From assembly GCF_018853465.1 (NCBI RefSeq), contig NZ_JABBOU010000087.1, positions 1 to 16,557 on the forward strand: a stretch of 16,557 bases of DNA. The letters are read 5' to 3'. Below, piece after piece: positions 1 through 5,929 of this stretch. Every line of letters starts with the position of its first letter. The first letter of the stretch is position 1. This DNA comes from Acidithiobacillus montserratensis (GTDB taxonomy: Bacteria > Pseudomonadota > Gammaproteobacteria > Acidithiobacillales > Acidithiobacillaceae). A program made the translations under genes and the position numbers. The notes below the pieces were generated by a model. That model saw nothing but the letters and a program-made list of their open reading frames with translations, searched no databases and was not told the origin of the DNA.

Positions 1-2
1 GG

Positions 3-344
3 GTCGTGCACCATCTCCGCCATAATATCTGGCGGGAAGACAGCAGCGTGATATTTGTGGGTTATGCGGCCCAGGGCACCCTGGCCCGGCGTATCATTGA
101 CGGCGCCAAAACAGTACGCATCTTCGGCGAAGACATCCGGGTGGCCGCCCGTATTTATACCATCGGTGGGTTCTCGGCCCATGCCGATCATGACGAGCTT
201 CTCGCCTGGTTCGGTCAACAGAAGCCAGCCCGGGCAGTTCTTGTCCATGGTGAGGACAATGGTCGGGAGGGCATCGCCAAGGTGCTGCGGGCCAGAGGAC
301 TACAGGTGGATTGCCCGGTTATCGGCGATCACTATACGCTCTGA
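3..344 (+). CDS. MBL-fold (beta-CASP) RNA-processing exonuclease, C-terminal part
   Basis: This is the 3' end of a gene that begins before the window; the frame is open from the first complete codon to TGA at 342-344. The 113 visible residues match the C-terminal part of beta-CASP metallo-beta-lactamase nucleases (YSH1/RNase J-like). The segment GYAAQGTLARRIIDGAK is typical of the end of the beta-CASP domain. GGFSAHADHDELLAWF carries the conserved histidine of the RMMBL (Zn-dependent metallo-hydrolase) motif, and VLVHGEDNGREGIAKVL follows in the usual place. Family members process or degrade RNA, or act on nucleic acid ends, in the cytoplasm. The N-terminal HxHxDH zinc site lies outside the window, so catalytic competence cannot be judged. 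It converges on the ogt-type gene with about 60 bp between them and no obvious terminator. Confidence 0.88.
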   Translation, partial: VVHHLRHNIWREDSSVIFVGYAAQGTLARRIIDGAKTVRIFGEDIRVAARIYTIGGFSAHADHDELLAWFGQQKPARAVLVHGEDNGREGIAKVLRARGLQVDCPVIGDHYTL

Positions 345-405
345 TGATCAAGGCCTTACAAGGTCGTGAGCGCCAGACCATGAAGAGATTGCGCAATGGA
401 GTTTC

Positions 406-930
406 TCAAAGGGCCACGCCTTCATGAGCCAAAAGCCAGCGTTTGCGTTCCATGCCCCCGGCATAGCCGGTAAGGGTGCCGTTGGCGCCAATGACCCGAT
501 GGCAGGGAACGACAATGCCGATGGGGTTCCGGCTGTTGGCATGACCTACGGCGCGCACCGCTGATGGCTGGCTCATGCCCAGAGCTTGCTCCTTGTAGCT
601 CCGGGTTTCCCCGGCGGGGATGCTACGTAACCAGTCCCAGGCTGCCCGCTGAAAGGAGGTGCCTGCCGTCGTATCTACAGCAATAGCAGACAATGCCTGC
701 AAGTCTCCCGCCCAGTAAGCCTCCAGGCTGTCGCGCATGGGTTTGGGGATGGCGCCGGGGGTCAGCTTGATCTGCTCGTTGCCGTACAGTTTCCGGAGAT
801 CGGCAAGCAGGCTGCCCCGACCCTCCTCCCAGTCCAGTGCCCGCAACACGCCCTGTTGATCGGTCACCAGGAGCATTTCTCCTAAAGGCGAGGGAACTTG
901 ATCAATATGCCAGTGCCAAGGATGGGTCAT
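406..930 (-). CDS. ogt: Methylated-DNA-[protein]-cysteine S-methyltransferase (Ogt type)
   Basis: The product is a suicide repair protein that moves the alkyl group from O6-alkylguanine (or O4-alkylthymine) in DNA to its own cysteine. It has 174 residues, close to the 171 of E. coli Ogt. The C-terminal catalytic domain has the signature NPIGIVVPCHRVIG with acceptor Cys143. Arg126 in SAVRAVGHAN corresponds to the arginine finger that flips the base. The N-terminal part (about 1-85) is the usual short ferredoxin-like domain, with no Ada-type zinc or AraC domain, so this is Ogt rather than Ada. The start is ATG at 930, with CAGGAG seven bases upstream. The gene is transcribed alone, away from the antitoxin. 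The family is certain; the symbol ogt rather than a generic MGMT name is a judgement from domain content. Confidence 0.93.
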   Translation of the reverse strand: MTHPWHWHIDQVPSPLGEMLLVTDQQGVLRALDWEEGRGSLLADLRKLYGNEQIKLTPGAIPKPMRDSLEAYWAGDLQALSAIAVDTTAGTSFQRAAWDWLRSIPAGETRSYKEQALGMSQPSAVRAVGHANSRNPIGIVVPCHRVIGANGTLTGYAGGMERKRWLLAHEGVAL

Positions 931-952
931 GTTTGTGCTCCTGATTTGCTGG

Positions 953-981
953 ATGACTCACCATACTCAGGACGTTGTCAA
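953..981 (-). promoter_or_regulatory. Candidate sigma70 promoter for ogt
   Basis: On the minus strand a perfect TTGACA (976-981) is followed after 17 bases by AGTCAT (953-958), a weak -10 with 3 of 6 consensus bases. A start site near 946 would give a leader of about 16 bases that still contains the CAGGAG ribosome binding site. The strong -35 and correct spacing support the call; the poor -10 limits it. Confidence 0.4.
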
Positions 982-1060
982 ACGGCAAATGTGGGAGGGA
1001 TCCGCTGTCCGGCTAAGCGGTTGAACCCGTAGCTTGCCGCTCGAACCGTAGAGACCTAAG

Positions 1061-1081
1061 ATGACCATATCAAGAGGTCAT
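1061..1081. promoter_or_regulatory. Inverted repeat, candidate operator before the antitoxin gene
   Basis: ATGACC (1061-1066) and GGTCAT (1076-1081) are perfect inverted arms separated by nine bases, ending next to the ribosome binding site of the antitoxin gene. Phd/YefM antitoxins commonly repress their own promoter by binding short palindromes, so autoregulation is a reasonable inference. The arms are short and chance is possible. Confidence 0.3.
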
Positions 1082-1093
1082 GAGGAGTTCGCT

Positions 1094-1300
1094 ATGCAGG
1101 TCAATGCCGCCGAGTTCAAGGCCAATTGCCTAAAAATGCTGGATGAAGTCGCCGCTACCTGCGAACCGCTGGTCATCACCAAACGCGGCAAGCCGGTCGC
1201 GCGCGTCGTGCCCATCGAAGAGGAGGATGCACACGGACTGTTCGGCTACATGAAAGGCACAGGGAAAATCGTCGGGGACATCATCAATGTGCCGCACTAA
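1094..1300 (+). CDS. Phd/YefM-family antitoxin, apparently truncated and without a toxin
   Basis: The 68-residue product starts MQVNAAEFKANCLKMLDEV and continues with PLVITKRGKPVARVVPI. Both are typical of the DNA-binding N-terminal domain of type II antitoxins of the Phd/YefM superfamily (prevent-host-death). ATG at 1094 is preferred over the upstream in-frame ATG at 1061 because GAGGAG lies six bases before it and homologues begin here. The C-terminal part LFGYMKGTGKIVGDI is the usual linker to the toxin-binding tail, but the frame stops at TAA 1298-1300. Past that stop the same frame reads PWAAETGEEDDLYG and stays open to about 1437, as if a GAA codon had become TAA. No PIN-domain or Doc/YoeB-type toxin follows. 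It may still bind DNA, but toxin neutralisation is doubtful. Confidence 0.78.
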   Translation: MQVNAAEFKANCLKMLDEVAATCEPLVITKRGKPVARVVPIEEEDAHGLFGYMKGTGKIVGDIINVPH

Positions 1301-1437
1301 CCCTGGGCGGCGGAAACTGGGGAAGAAGACGATCTCTATGGCCCGGCTCTTACCAATCCCTTTGCAAAGCCCTGCGTATATTATCAATTTATAGATATAT
1401 CAGGATATGATTTTCAGAATATGTTACCCGGAAAATG
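1301..1437 (+). pseudogene. In-frame continuation of the antitoxin after a probable nonsense codon
   Basis: After TAA at 1298-1300 the antitoxin frame continues PWAAETGEEDDLYGPALTN and runs to TGA at 1435-1437. The acidic, Trp-containing stretch resembles the C-terminal tails of this antitoxin family (a Pro-Trp motif followed by acidic residues and Leu-Tyr). That suggests the original C-terminus was lost by a point mutation. The last residues, in AT-rich DNA, look unrelated and may come from a fusion with the following patch. This is inference from motif resemblance only. Confidence 0.4.
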
Positions 1438-1458
1438 ATCTCTGCCTTCAATAACTAG

Positions 1459-1482
1459 ATGATCTGCCTGCAGGCAGATCAT
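1459..1482. repeat. Perfect 24-bp palindrome
   Basis: ATGATCTGCCTG is followed directly by its exact reverse complement CAGGCAGATCAT, with a PstI-type CTGCAG at the centre. It lies between the convergent ends of the antitoxin frame and the membrane-protein gene. As RNA it would fold to a strong hairpin from either strand, so a bidirectional terminator is possible, although neither side has a proper T run. It could also be a recombination or protein-binding site at the edge of the AT-rich patch. Confidence 0.85.
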
Positions 1483-1504
1483 TAAACGGATTTGTAGACA
1501 TATT

Positions 1505-2059
1505 TTATTCTGCTCTCTTGATTGTGACACTCAGTTCTAAAACATCTATTGGGTTTCCTTCAAGATATGAGCGAATAATGTATTTATTTCGTTGGCAAAG
1601 TTCAGAAAATTCTTTTAGCCGGTTAATAAAAATAATGTATGGATCTTGTACGATGTTATTTATCCCATAGTGAATGAATTTTTCTTCAAAAGTATCCAAT
1701 ACGATATCAGTTACACGAAGGTACTCATATATATAATAGAGGCAACTCCTTTCTTTGGCTGTGAGGTGCGGGATGAGCGAATTAATCACCGAATGATAAC
1801 CGGTTGTCTCAAACTTAACAGAGTATATGGGCATGAGTCTTTTTTCTTCTAAATTTTTAACCGCTTGATTTATTATGGATATTTTTTGTGACAATTGATG
1901 CAAAATAATTCTAAGTTCTAAGTTGATAATTTCTTTTTTTCTATGTAGTTTCCATCGGTAAAGGATGTAGCGACCTCCTTCCCCGAGCCCAAAGCCAAGT
2001 ACAACACCTATAAGACCAATCCATGGATGGAAATTATATAAAAATTTGTTATCTATCAT
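1505..2059 (-). CDS. Hypothetical membrane-anchored protein, AT-rich gene
   Basis: The 184-residue product has no function I recognise. An N-terminal hydrophobic, glycine-rich segment (about residues 12-31, containing IGLIGVVLGFGLGEGG) is followed by the basic stretch RWKLHRKKE. This predicts a single-pass anchor with the rest in the cytoplasm. Residues about 38-73 are heptad-like (LELRIILHQLSQKISIINQ) and could form a coiled coil. The remainder is mostly helical, with HLTAKERSCLYYIYEYLRVTD and a C-terminal SYLEGNPIDVLELSV segment. The start is ATG at 2059, with a GAG-containing site about seven bases upstream. The coding sequence is far richer in A and T than its neighbours, with AT-ending codons throughout, which suggests horizontal acquisition. 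I have the impression of similar small orphan proteins in other bacteria but cannot name a family. Confidence 0.72.
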   Translation of the reverse strand: MIDNKFLYNFHPWIGLIGVVLGFGLGEGGRYILYRWKLHRKKEIINLELRIILHQLSQKISIINQAVKNLEEKRLMPIYSVKFETTGYHSVINSLIPHLTAKERSCLYYIYEYLRVTDIVLDTFEEKFIHYGINNIVQDPYIIFINRLKEFSELCQRNKYIIRSYLEGNPIDVLELSVTIKRAE

Positions 2060-2410
2060 GTTTTTTCTCGTGTCGCGAAGTATAGTTATAACTTGGCTGG
2101 TAAAAATAGGTCCTGACTCTATATCTGATGACCCTGAGTTCTTAAGATATTTAGAGAAATCTAAGCGATTCTGTCAGAGTTTATATGGTATTCATGAGGT
2201 TGCCTATGTCTATAGTTTTATCATCAGAGCCAAAAATTATAAAAGAGCCTAATTTGCTCAGCACAACAAATTTTTCTGTATATATTTTCATGTGAGTCTG
2301 CTTTGTTTTTTCGGTCAGATGTTACAATAAGGAAGACCATCATGATTGACTCCCGTGGGCGTCATTTACGAAAAGTGTGGATTAGAAGCTCAGCCTGACC
2401 TGACATGCTA
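2060..2410. other. AT-rich stretch without a supported intact gene
   Basis: These 350 bases lie between the start of the membrane-protein gene and the end of cbpM. They are AT-rich up to about 2330 and then return to the composition of the rest of the window. A weak -10 (TATACT on the minus strand, 2079-2084) could serve the membrane-protein gene. An extended -10-like TGTTACAAT lies at 2320-2328. An 18-codon open frame with a good ribosome binding site at 2342-2398 may be a gene remnant. An open frame of about 65 codons from 2058 lacks a ribosome binding site and was not accepted. I see no tRNA, terminal inverted repeats or transposase. Confidence 0.6.
2342..2398 (+). pseudogene. Short frame, possible 5' remnant of moaA
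   Basis: AAGGAAG lies six bases before an ATG that opens an 18-residue frame, MIDSRGRHLRKVWIRSSA, ended by TGA. The start resembles the N-terminus of molybdenum cofactor enzyme MoaA, which typically begins with a Met-(Leu)-Ile-Asp-x-x-Gly-Arg pattern followed by a Leu-Arg-Ile-Ser stretch and the radical-SAM cysteines. Here the resemblance ends after about 14 residues and the cysteines are missing. The frame stops 12 bases before the end of cbpM, as if the rest had been removed by rearrangement. The similarity is short and could be chance. Confidence 0.25.
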
Positions 2411-2698
2411 CTAATGCCGCAAACGCTCCAGCAAGTCCACGGCGAGGGCGGCGCCGGCCAGGTCAATTTCCAGATCGCGGGCGAGGCGGCGGCTCAGTCT
2501 GGCCCGATAGAGATCGAGGCTGCGGAAGCGCCAGTGTTGAGGGCCACTGCCTTCGGGATGGATCACCCCATAGCGCACCAATTGCACGGCTTCCCCTTCG
2601 CCGCAATGCAGGAGGCTGCAAAAACGCGGCAGATCAAAACAGAAAGCGCCATCTTCCAGCAACTCCGCTTCGATGACATGAATGGGTGTTGAGACCAT
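2411..2698 (-). CDS. cbpM: Chaperone modulator CbpM
   Basis: The 95-residue product is the partner of the DnaJ-like CbpA. In E. coli, CbpM (101 residues) binds the J domain of CbpA and inhibits both its DNA binding and its co-chaperone activity. The sequence has the compact MerR-like helical pattern of the family. An early DLPRFCSLLHCGEGEAVQLV helix-turn-helix-like region comes first, then a YGVIHPEG turn, WRF, and a basic C-terminal helix with repeated Leu and Arg. ATG at 2698 has GGAGAG six bases upstream, and only 15 bases separate it from the cbpA stop, so the two genes are one transcript. The position directly after cbpA is strong support. Confidence 0.88.
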   Translation of the reverse strand: MVSTPIHVIEAELLEDGAFCFDLPRFCSLLHCGEGEAVQLVRYGVIHPEGSGPQHWRFRSLDLYRARLSRRLARDLEIDLAGAALAVDLLERLRH

Positions 2699-2713
2699 CG
2701 TGCACTCTCCTCT

Positions 2714-3676
2714 CTAACGGCGGGGGTGAAAGTTGGATATTTCTCCTAACTGGGTCCACAGGGCCTTTTCGTCATCACCGATGTGTTTCGGGACGACAAT
2801 CTGAATAATAGCGTAAAGATCTCCTGCCGGTTTATTGCCCGTTCCAGGAAGGCCTTTCTGGGCGAGGCGCAATTTCTGGCCGCTGCTGCTCCCGGCCGGA
2901 ATTTTCATGCGCACGCTGCCTTCCAGGGTGGGGACCTCGACGCTGGCGCCGAGCACGGCCTCCCAGGGCGTGATATGCAAGTCGTGATATAAATCAGCCC
3001 CTTCCACCCGGAATTTGGGGTGCGGCTGAAAATGGACCTGCAAGTAGAGATCGCCATTGGGTCCCCCGCCCATGCCCGGTGCGCCCTGTCCGGCCATGCG
3101 CAGACGCTGGCCTTCGCGGATGCCCTTGGGGATTTTGACCGTCAGGCGGCGGGCTTCCCGGCGCATCTGACCATTGGGGCCGACGCTGGGCATTTCCAGG
3201 TTGATGTCGCGCTGGGCGCCTTGTGCGGCGTCTTCCAGGCTGATCTGGATGCTCGCTTCACTGTCTTCTCCCTGACTGCGGAAACCGCCACCACCACCGC
3301 CGTGGAAGCCCCCTGCTCCGCCATGCTGCTGGCGAAACAGGGATTCAAAAAAGTCACTAAAGCCGCCGCCGCCAAAATCGGCCCCGCCAAAGCCGCCGGC
3401 GCCAAAGCCTCCGGCCTGACCACCCCAGCCGGGTGGCGGACGAAAATCCTGTCCGGCGCGCCAATTGCTGCCCAACTGGTCGTAGGCCGCGCGCTTCTCC
3501 GGGTCTTTCAATACCTCATAGGCTTCCTGGAGATCCTTGAAGCGATCTTCGGCGTTGGCTTCCTTGCTGACATCCGGGTGATATTTGCGGGCCATTTTGC
3601 GATAGGCGGCCTTGATGGCATCAGCATCGGCCCCGCGTTCCACCCCGAGAATTTTGTAGTAGTCTTTGTATTCCAA
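2714..3676 (-). CDS. cbpA: DnaJ-like co-chaperone CbpA (class B J-protein)
   Basis: The product stimulates DnaK ATPase and delivers unfolded clients; in E. coli CbpA also binds curved DNA in stationary phase. I chose TTG at 3676 as start: GGGGG lies a few bases upstream and the result, MEYKDYYKILGVERGADADA, matches the normal CbpA N-terminus. The 320 residues comprise a J domain (1-70) with the HPD motif at 33-35. A long Gly/Phe linker (about 74-135) follows, then two C-terminal beta-sandwich domains with SIQISLEDAAQGAQRDI and RIPKGIREGQRLR-like segments. There is no CxxCxGxG zinc finger, which excludes classical DnaJ. An in-frame extension further upstream runs into the divergent promoter region and is not credible. 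It is the first gene of the cbpA-cbpM operon. Confidence 0.93.
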   Translation of the reverse strand: MEYKDYYKILGVERGADADAIKAAYRKMARKYHPDVSKEANAEDRFKDLQEAYEVLKDPEKRAAYDQLGSNWRAGQDFRPPPGWGGQAGGFGAGGFGGADFGGGGFSDFFESLFRQQHGGAGGFHGGGGGGFRSQGEDSEASIQISLEDAAQGAQRDINLEMPSVGPNGQMRREARRLTVKIPKGIREGQRLRMAGQGAPGMGGGPNGDLYLQVHFQPHPKFRVEGADLYHDLHITPWEAVLGASVEVPTLEGSVRMKIPAGSSSGQKLRLAQKGLPGTGNKPAGDLYAIIQIVVPKHIGDDEKALWTQLGEISNFHPRR

Positions 3677-3695
3677 TGGTTCCCCCTTATCATGG

Positions 3696-3723
3696 GTTAT
3701 AGCAGACCGGAACAAACCTGCAA
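3696..3723 (-). promoter_or_regulatory. Candidate extended -10 promoter for cbpA-cbpM
   Basis: On the minus strand TGCTATAAC gives a 5-of-6 -10 (3696-3701) with the extended TGn element. TTGCAG (3718-3723) sits 16 bases upstream as a partial -35. The predicted start near 3689 would leave a leader of only about 13 bases, just enough to include the GGGGG ribosome binding site of the TTG start. No heat-shock consensus is evident. Confidence 0.5.
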
Positions 3724-3733
3724 GTCTGCCTTC

Positions 3734-3749
3734 ACAATGCGGCCATTGT
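3734..3749. promoter_or_regulatory. Inverted repeat in the cbpA/uvrD divergent region
   Basis: ACAATG (3734-3739) and CATTGT (3744-3749) form a perfect 6-bp inverted repeat with a four-base spacer. It lies in the 115-bp gap between the divergent cbpA and uvrD genes, upstream of the cbpA promoter candidate and in the expected uvrD promoter area. It could be an operator; no known consensus is claimed. Confidence 0.3.
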
Positions 3750-3791
3750 ACCGTGTTTTCAAGCCCGTCAGGTCGGGTTGGAGGAATGTTT

Positions 3792-5921
3792 TTGTCAGAT
3801 TGGTCTAGCCTCAATCCCCGTCAACTGGAAGCAGTGACGCTCCCCCCCGGTCCGGCGCTGGTGCTGGCGGGGGCAGGTTCCGGTAAAACCCGGGTACTCA
3901 CCAGCCGTATTGCCCATCTGCTCGAAGCCGGAGCGCATCCCGGAGAAATCCTGGCCGTGACCTTTACCAACAAGGCCGCCCGCGCCATGCGCGAGCGCCT
4001 CGACGGCATGGTGGCCATGGAGTTACGCGGTTTGTGGATGGGGACTTTCCATGGTCTCGCCCATCGCCTGATTCGCCTGCATCATGAATCATTGAAGTTG
4101 CCTGCGGATTTTCAGGTGCTGGATGCTGAAGACAGTCAGCGCTTGTTGCGGCGTCTGATGCGCGAGGCGCAGATGGACGAAAAGCAGTGGCCACCCCGGG
4201 CCATGGCGGGACGCATCGGACGCTGGAAGGATGAAGGCTGGGGACCGGAACAGGTTCTCCGCTACGAAGGGCCGGCAGCAGCGGCTTTTGTGCCGATTTA
4301 TCAGGCCTATGAGCAGACCAAACAGCGTTCCGGTTTGCTCGATTTTGGAGATTTGCTGCTCTACGCCTTGCGCTTGTGGGAGTTTCCGGAGATTCTGGAT
4401 CATTACCAGCGCCGTTTTCAGCATATTCTGGTGGACGAATTCCAGGATACCAATGCGGTGCAATATGCTTGGCTGAAAGGCCTGGCGCGGCATGGGCAGA
4501 TTTTTGTGGTGGGCGATGATGATCAGTCCATTTACGCCTGGCGCGGGGCCCGGGTCGAAAACCTGCTGCGCTTTGGCGAAGATTTTTCCGGTGTGCAGGT
4601 GGTGCGTCTGGAGCAGAATTATCGCTCAACGGCGGCGATCCTCCAGGCGGCCAATGCGGTCATTGCCAACAACCCCGACCGGTTGGGGAAAACCCTGTGG
4701 ACGGCGGAACCCGGCGGCGAGTCGGTGCATTTATATACGGCGTACAATGAGTTTGATGAAGCCCGCTATGTGATCGGGCGCATTCAGCAATGGCTGGAAG
4801 AGGGTGGTCGACGTTCGGAATGCGCCATTCTCTATCGTTCCAATGCCCAATCCCGCGCTTTTGAAGAAGTGCTGGTGCGCGAGGGTATCCCCTATCGGGT
4901 GTACGGCGGACTGCGCTTTTTTGAGCGGGCGGAAATCAAGGACACCCTGGCGTATTTGCGTCTGACCGTGAATCGTCATGATGATGCCTCCTTTGAACGG
5001 GTTGTCAATGTTCCGGCGCGGGGTATCGGCGCGGTCAGTGTTGAAAAACTGCGTCAACTGGCTCGCGCCAAGGGCTTGTCCCTCTGGCAGGCGGCAGCAG
5101 AACTAAATCAGGCGAAAATCAATGCCTTTTTGAATCTGGTGGATGGTCTTGCCGAGGAGACCCGGGATGCGGATCTGGAAGTCCGCGTCGAAAGTATTCT
5201 GCACCGGACCGCACTGCGCGACTGGCATAGTCGCGAGAGTGATCGGGCTGAAGGCCGTTTGGAAAACCTGGATGAACTCATCAATGCCGCGCGCGCCTAC
5301 GGTCAGGATTGGAGCGCTGACCCGCAACTGGGTGAACTGGCGCCGCAACCCGGCAATATGCTGTCTGAATTTTTGACCCATGCAGCCCTGGAAGCGGGAG
5401 ATGGGGCCGGTGATGCCTGGGAGGATTGTGTGCAGCTCATGAGTTTGCACAGCGCCAAGGGCCTGGAGTTCCCTCTGGTTTTTCTGGTGGGGCTGGAAGA
5501 AGGGCTCTTTCCCCACCAACGCTCCCTGGAAGATGCCCAGGGCCTCGCTGAAGAGCGTCGTCTTTGCTATGTAGGCATGACCCGGGCCATGCGCCTGTTG
5601 GTGCTCAGCCATGCCGAAAGCCGGCGCTTGCATGGCAGCGAACGCTTGGGTATGCCCTCCCGTTTCTTGCGGGAAATTCCCCAGGAGTTGTTGCAGGATT
5701 TACGCCCCCGCGCGCGCATCAGCCGTCCCGCCATGGCGCTGCGCCCGGCTGCTCCGGAAATGCCCTTCCCACTAGGTTCACGCTTGCAGCATCCGGTATT
5801 TGGTGAGGGTGTGGTGCTGGATTATGAGGCGGGGGGACGCCAGGGGCGGATTCAGGTGCAGTTCAGTTCAGGGGCCAAGTGGCTGGCTCTGGGTGTCGTC
5901 CAATTACAGCCATTACCCTGA
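3792..5921 (+). CDS. uvrD: DNA helicase II UvrD/PcrA (superfamily 1)
   Basis: The product is an ATP-driven 3'-5' helicase acting in nucleotide excision and mismatch repair. All SF1A motifs are visible in order: Walker A GAGSGKT (Lys32), Walker B VDEFQDTN (Asp215-Glu216), GDDDQSIYAWRGA, LEQNYRST, SLHSAKGLEFPLVFLVGLEEG and RRLCYVGMTRA. The C-terminal end has HPVFGEGVVLDYEAG with a following VQFSSGAKWL. This is the Tudor-like domain of UvrD/PcrA that contacts RNA polymerase and UvrB, and it separates the protein from Rep. The 709 residues compare with 720 in E. coli UvrD. GGAGG at 3780-3784 is seven bases from TTG at 3792 but only one base from the in-frame ATG at 3786. I therefore prefer TTG, with the ATG as a two-residue-longer alternative. 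It ends eight bases from the convergent thrB stop. Confidence 0.95.
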   Translation: MSDWSSLNPRQLEAVTLPPGPALVLAGAGSGKTRVLTSRIAHLLEAGAHPGEILAVTFTNKAARAMRERLDGMVAMELRGLWMGTFHGLAHRLIRLHHESLKLPADFQVLDAEDSQRLLRRLMREAQMDEKQWPPRAMAGRIGRWKDEGWGPEQVLRYEGPAAAAFVPIYQAYEQTKQRSGLLDFGDLLLYALRLWEFPEILDHYQRRFQHILVDEFQDTNAVQYAWLKGLARHGQIFVVGDDDQSIYAWRGARVENLLRFGEDFSGVQVVRLEQNYRSTAAILQAANAVIANNPDRLGKTLWTAEPGGESVHLYTAYNEFDEARYVIGRIQQWLEEGGRRSECAILYRSNAQSRAFEEVLVREGIPYRVYGGLRFFERAEIKDTLAYLRLTVNRHDDASFERVVNVPARGIGAVSVEKLRQLARAKGLSLWQAAAELNQAKINAFLNLVDGLAEETRDADLEVRVESILHRTALRDWHSRESDRAEGRLENLDELINAARAYGQDWSADPQLGELAPQPGNMLSEFLTHAALEAGDGAGDAWEDCVQLMSLHSAKGLEFPLVFLVGLEEGLFPHQRSLEDAQGLAEERRLCYVGMTRAMRLLVLSHAESRRLHGSERLGMPSRFLREIPQELLQDLRPRARISRPAMALRPAAPEMPFPLGSRLQHPVFGEGVVLDYEAGGRQGRIQVQFSSGAKWLALGVVQLQPLP

Positions 5922-5929
5922 CTATGAAA

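Noticed and set aside
1287..1394. 35-codon frame overlapping the antitoxin end, considered as a toxin start
   Set aside because: The translation MCRTNPGRRKLGKKTIS has no PIN-domain or other toxin features and is simply the shifted frame of the antitoxin tail.
2058..2252. Open frame of about 64 codons on the plus strand starting MFFLVSRSIVITWLVKIG
   Set aside because: It overlaps the start of the minus-strand membrane-protein gene, has no ribosome binding site and lies in AT-rich DNA; I see no family resemblance.
3020..3808. Long 262-codon open frame on the plus strand opposite cbpA
   Set aside because: It is antisense to a clear J-protein gene. The Ala- and Gly-rich translation is an artefact of the Gly/Phe linker codons, and no motif is present.
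3677..3814. 46-residue N-terminal extension of cbpA
   Set aside because: The conserved J-domain start and a good ribosome binding site point to TTG at 3676, and the extension would cover the divergent promoter region.
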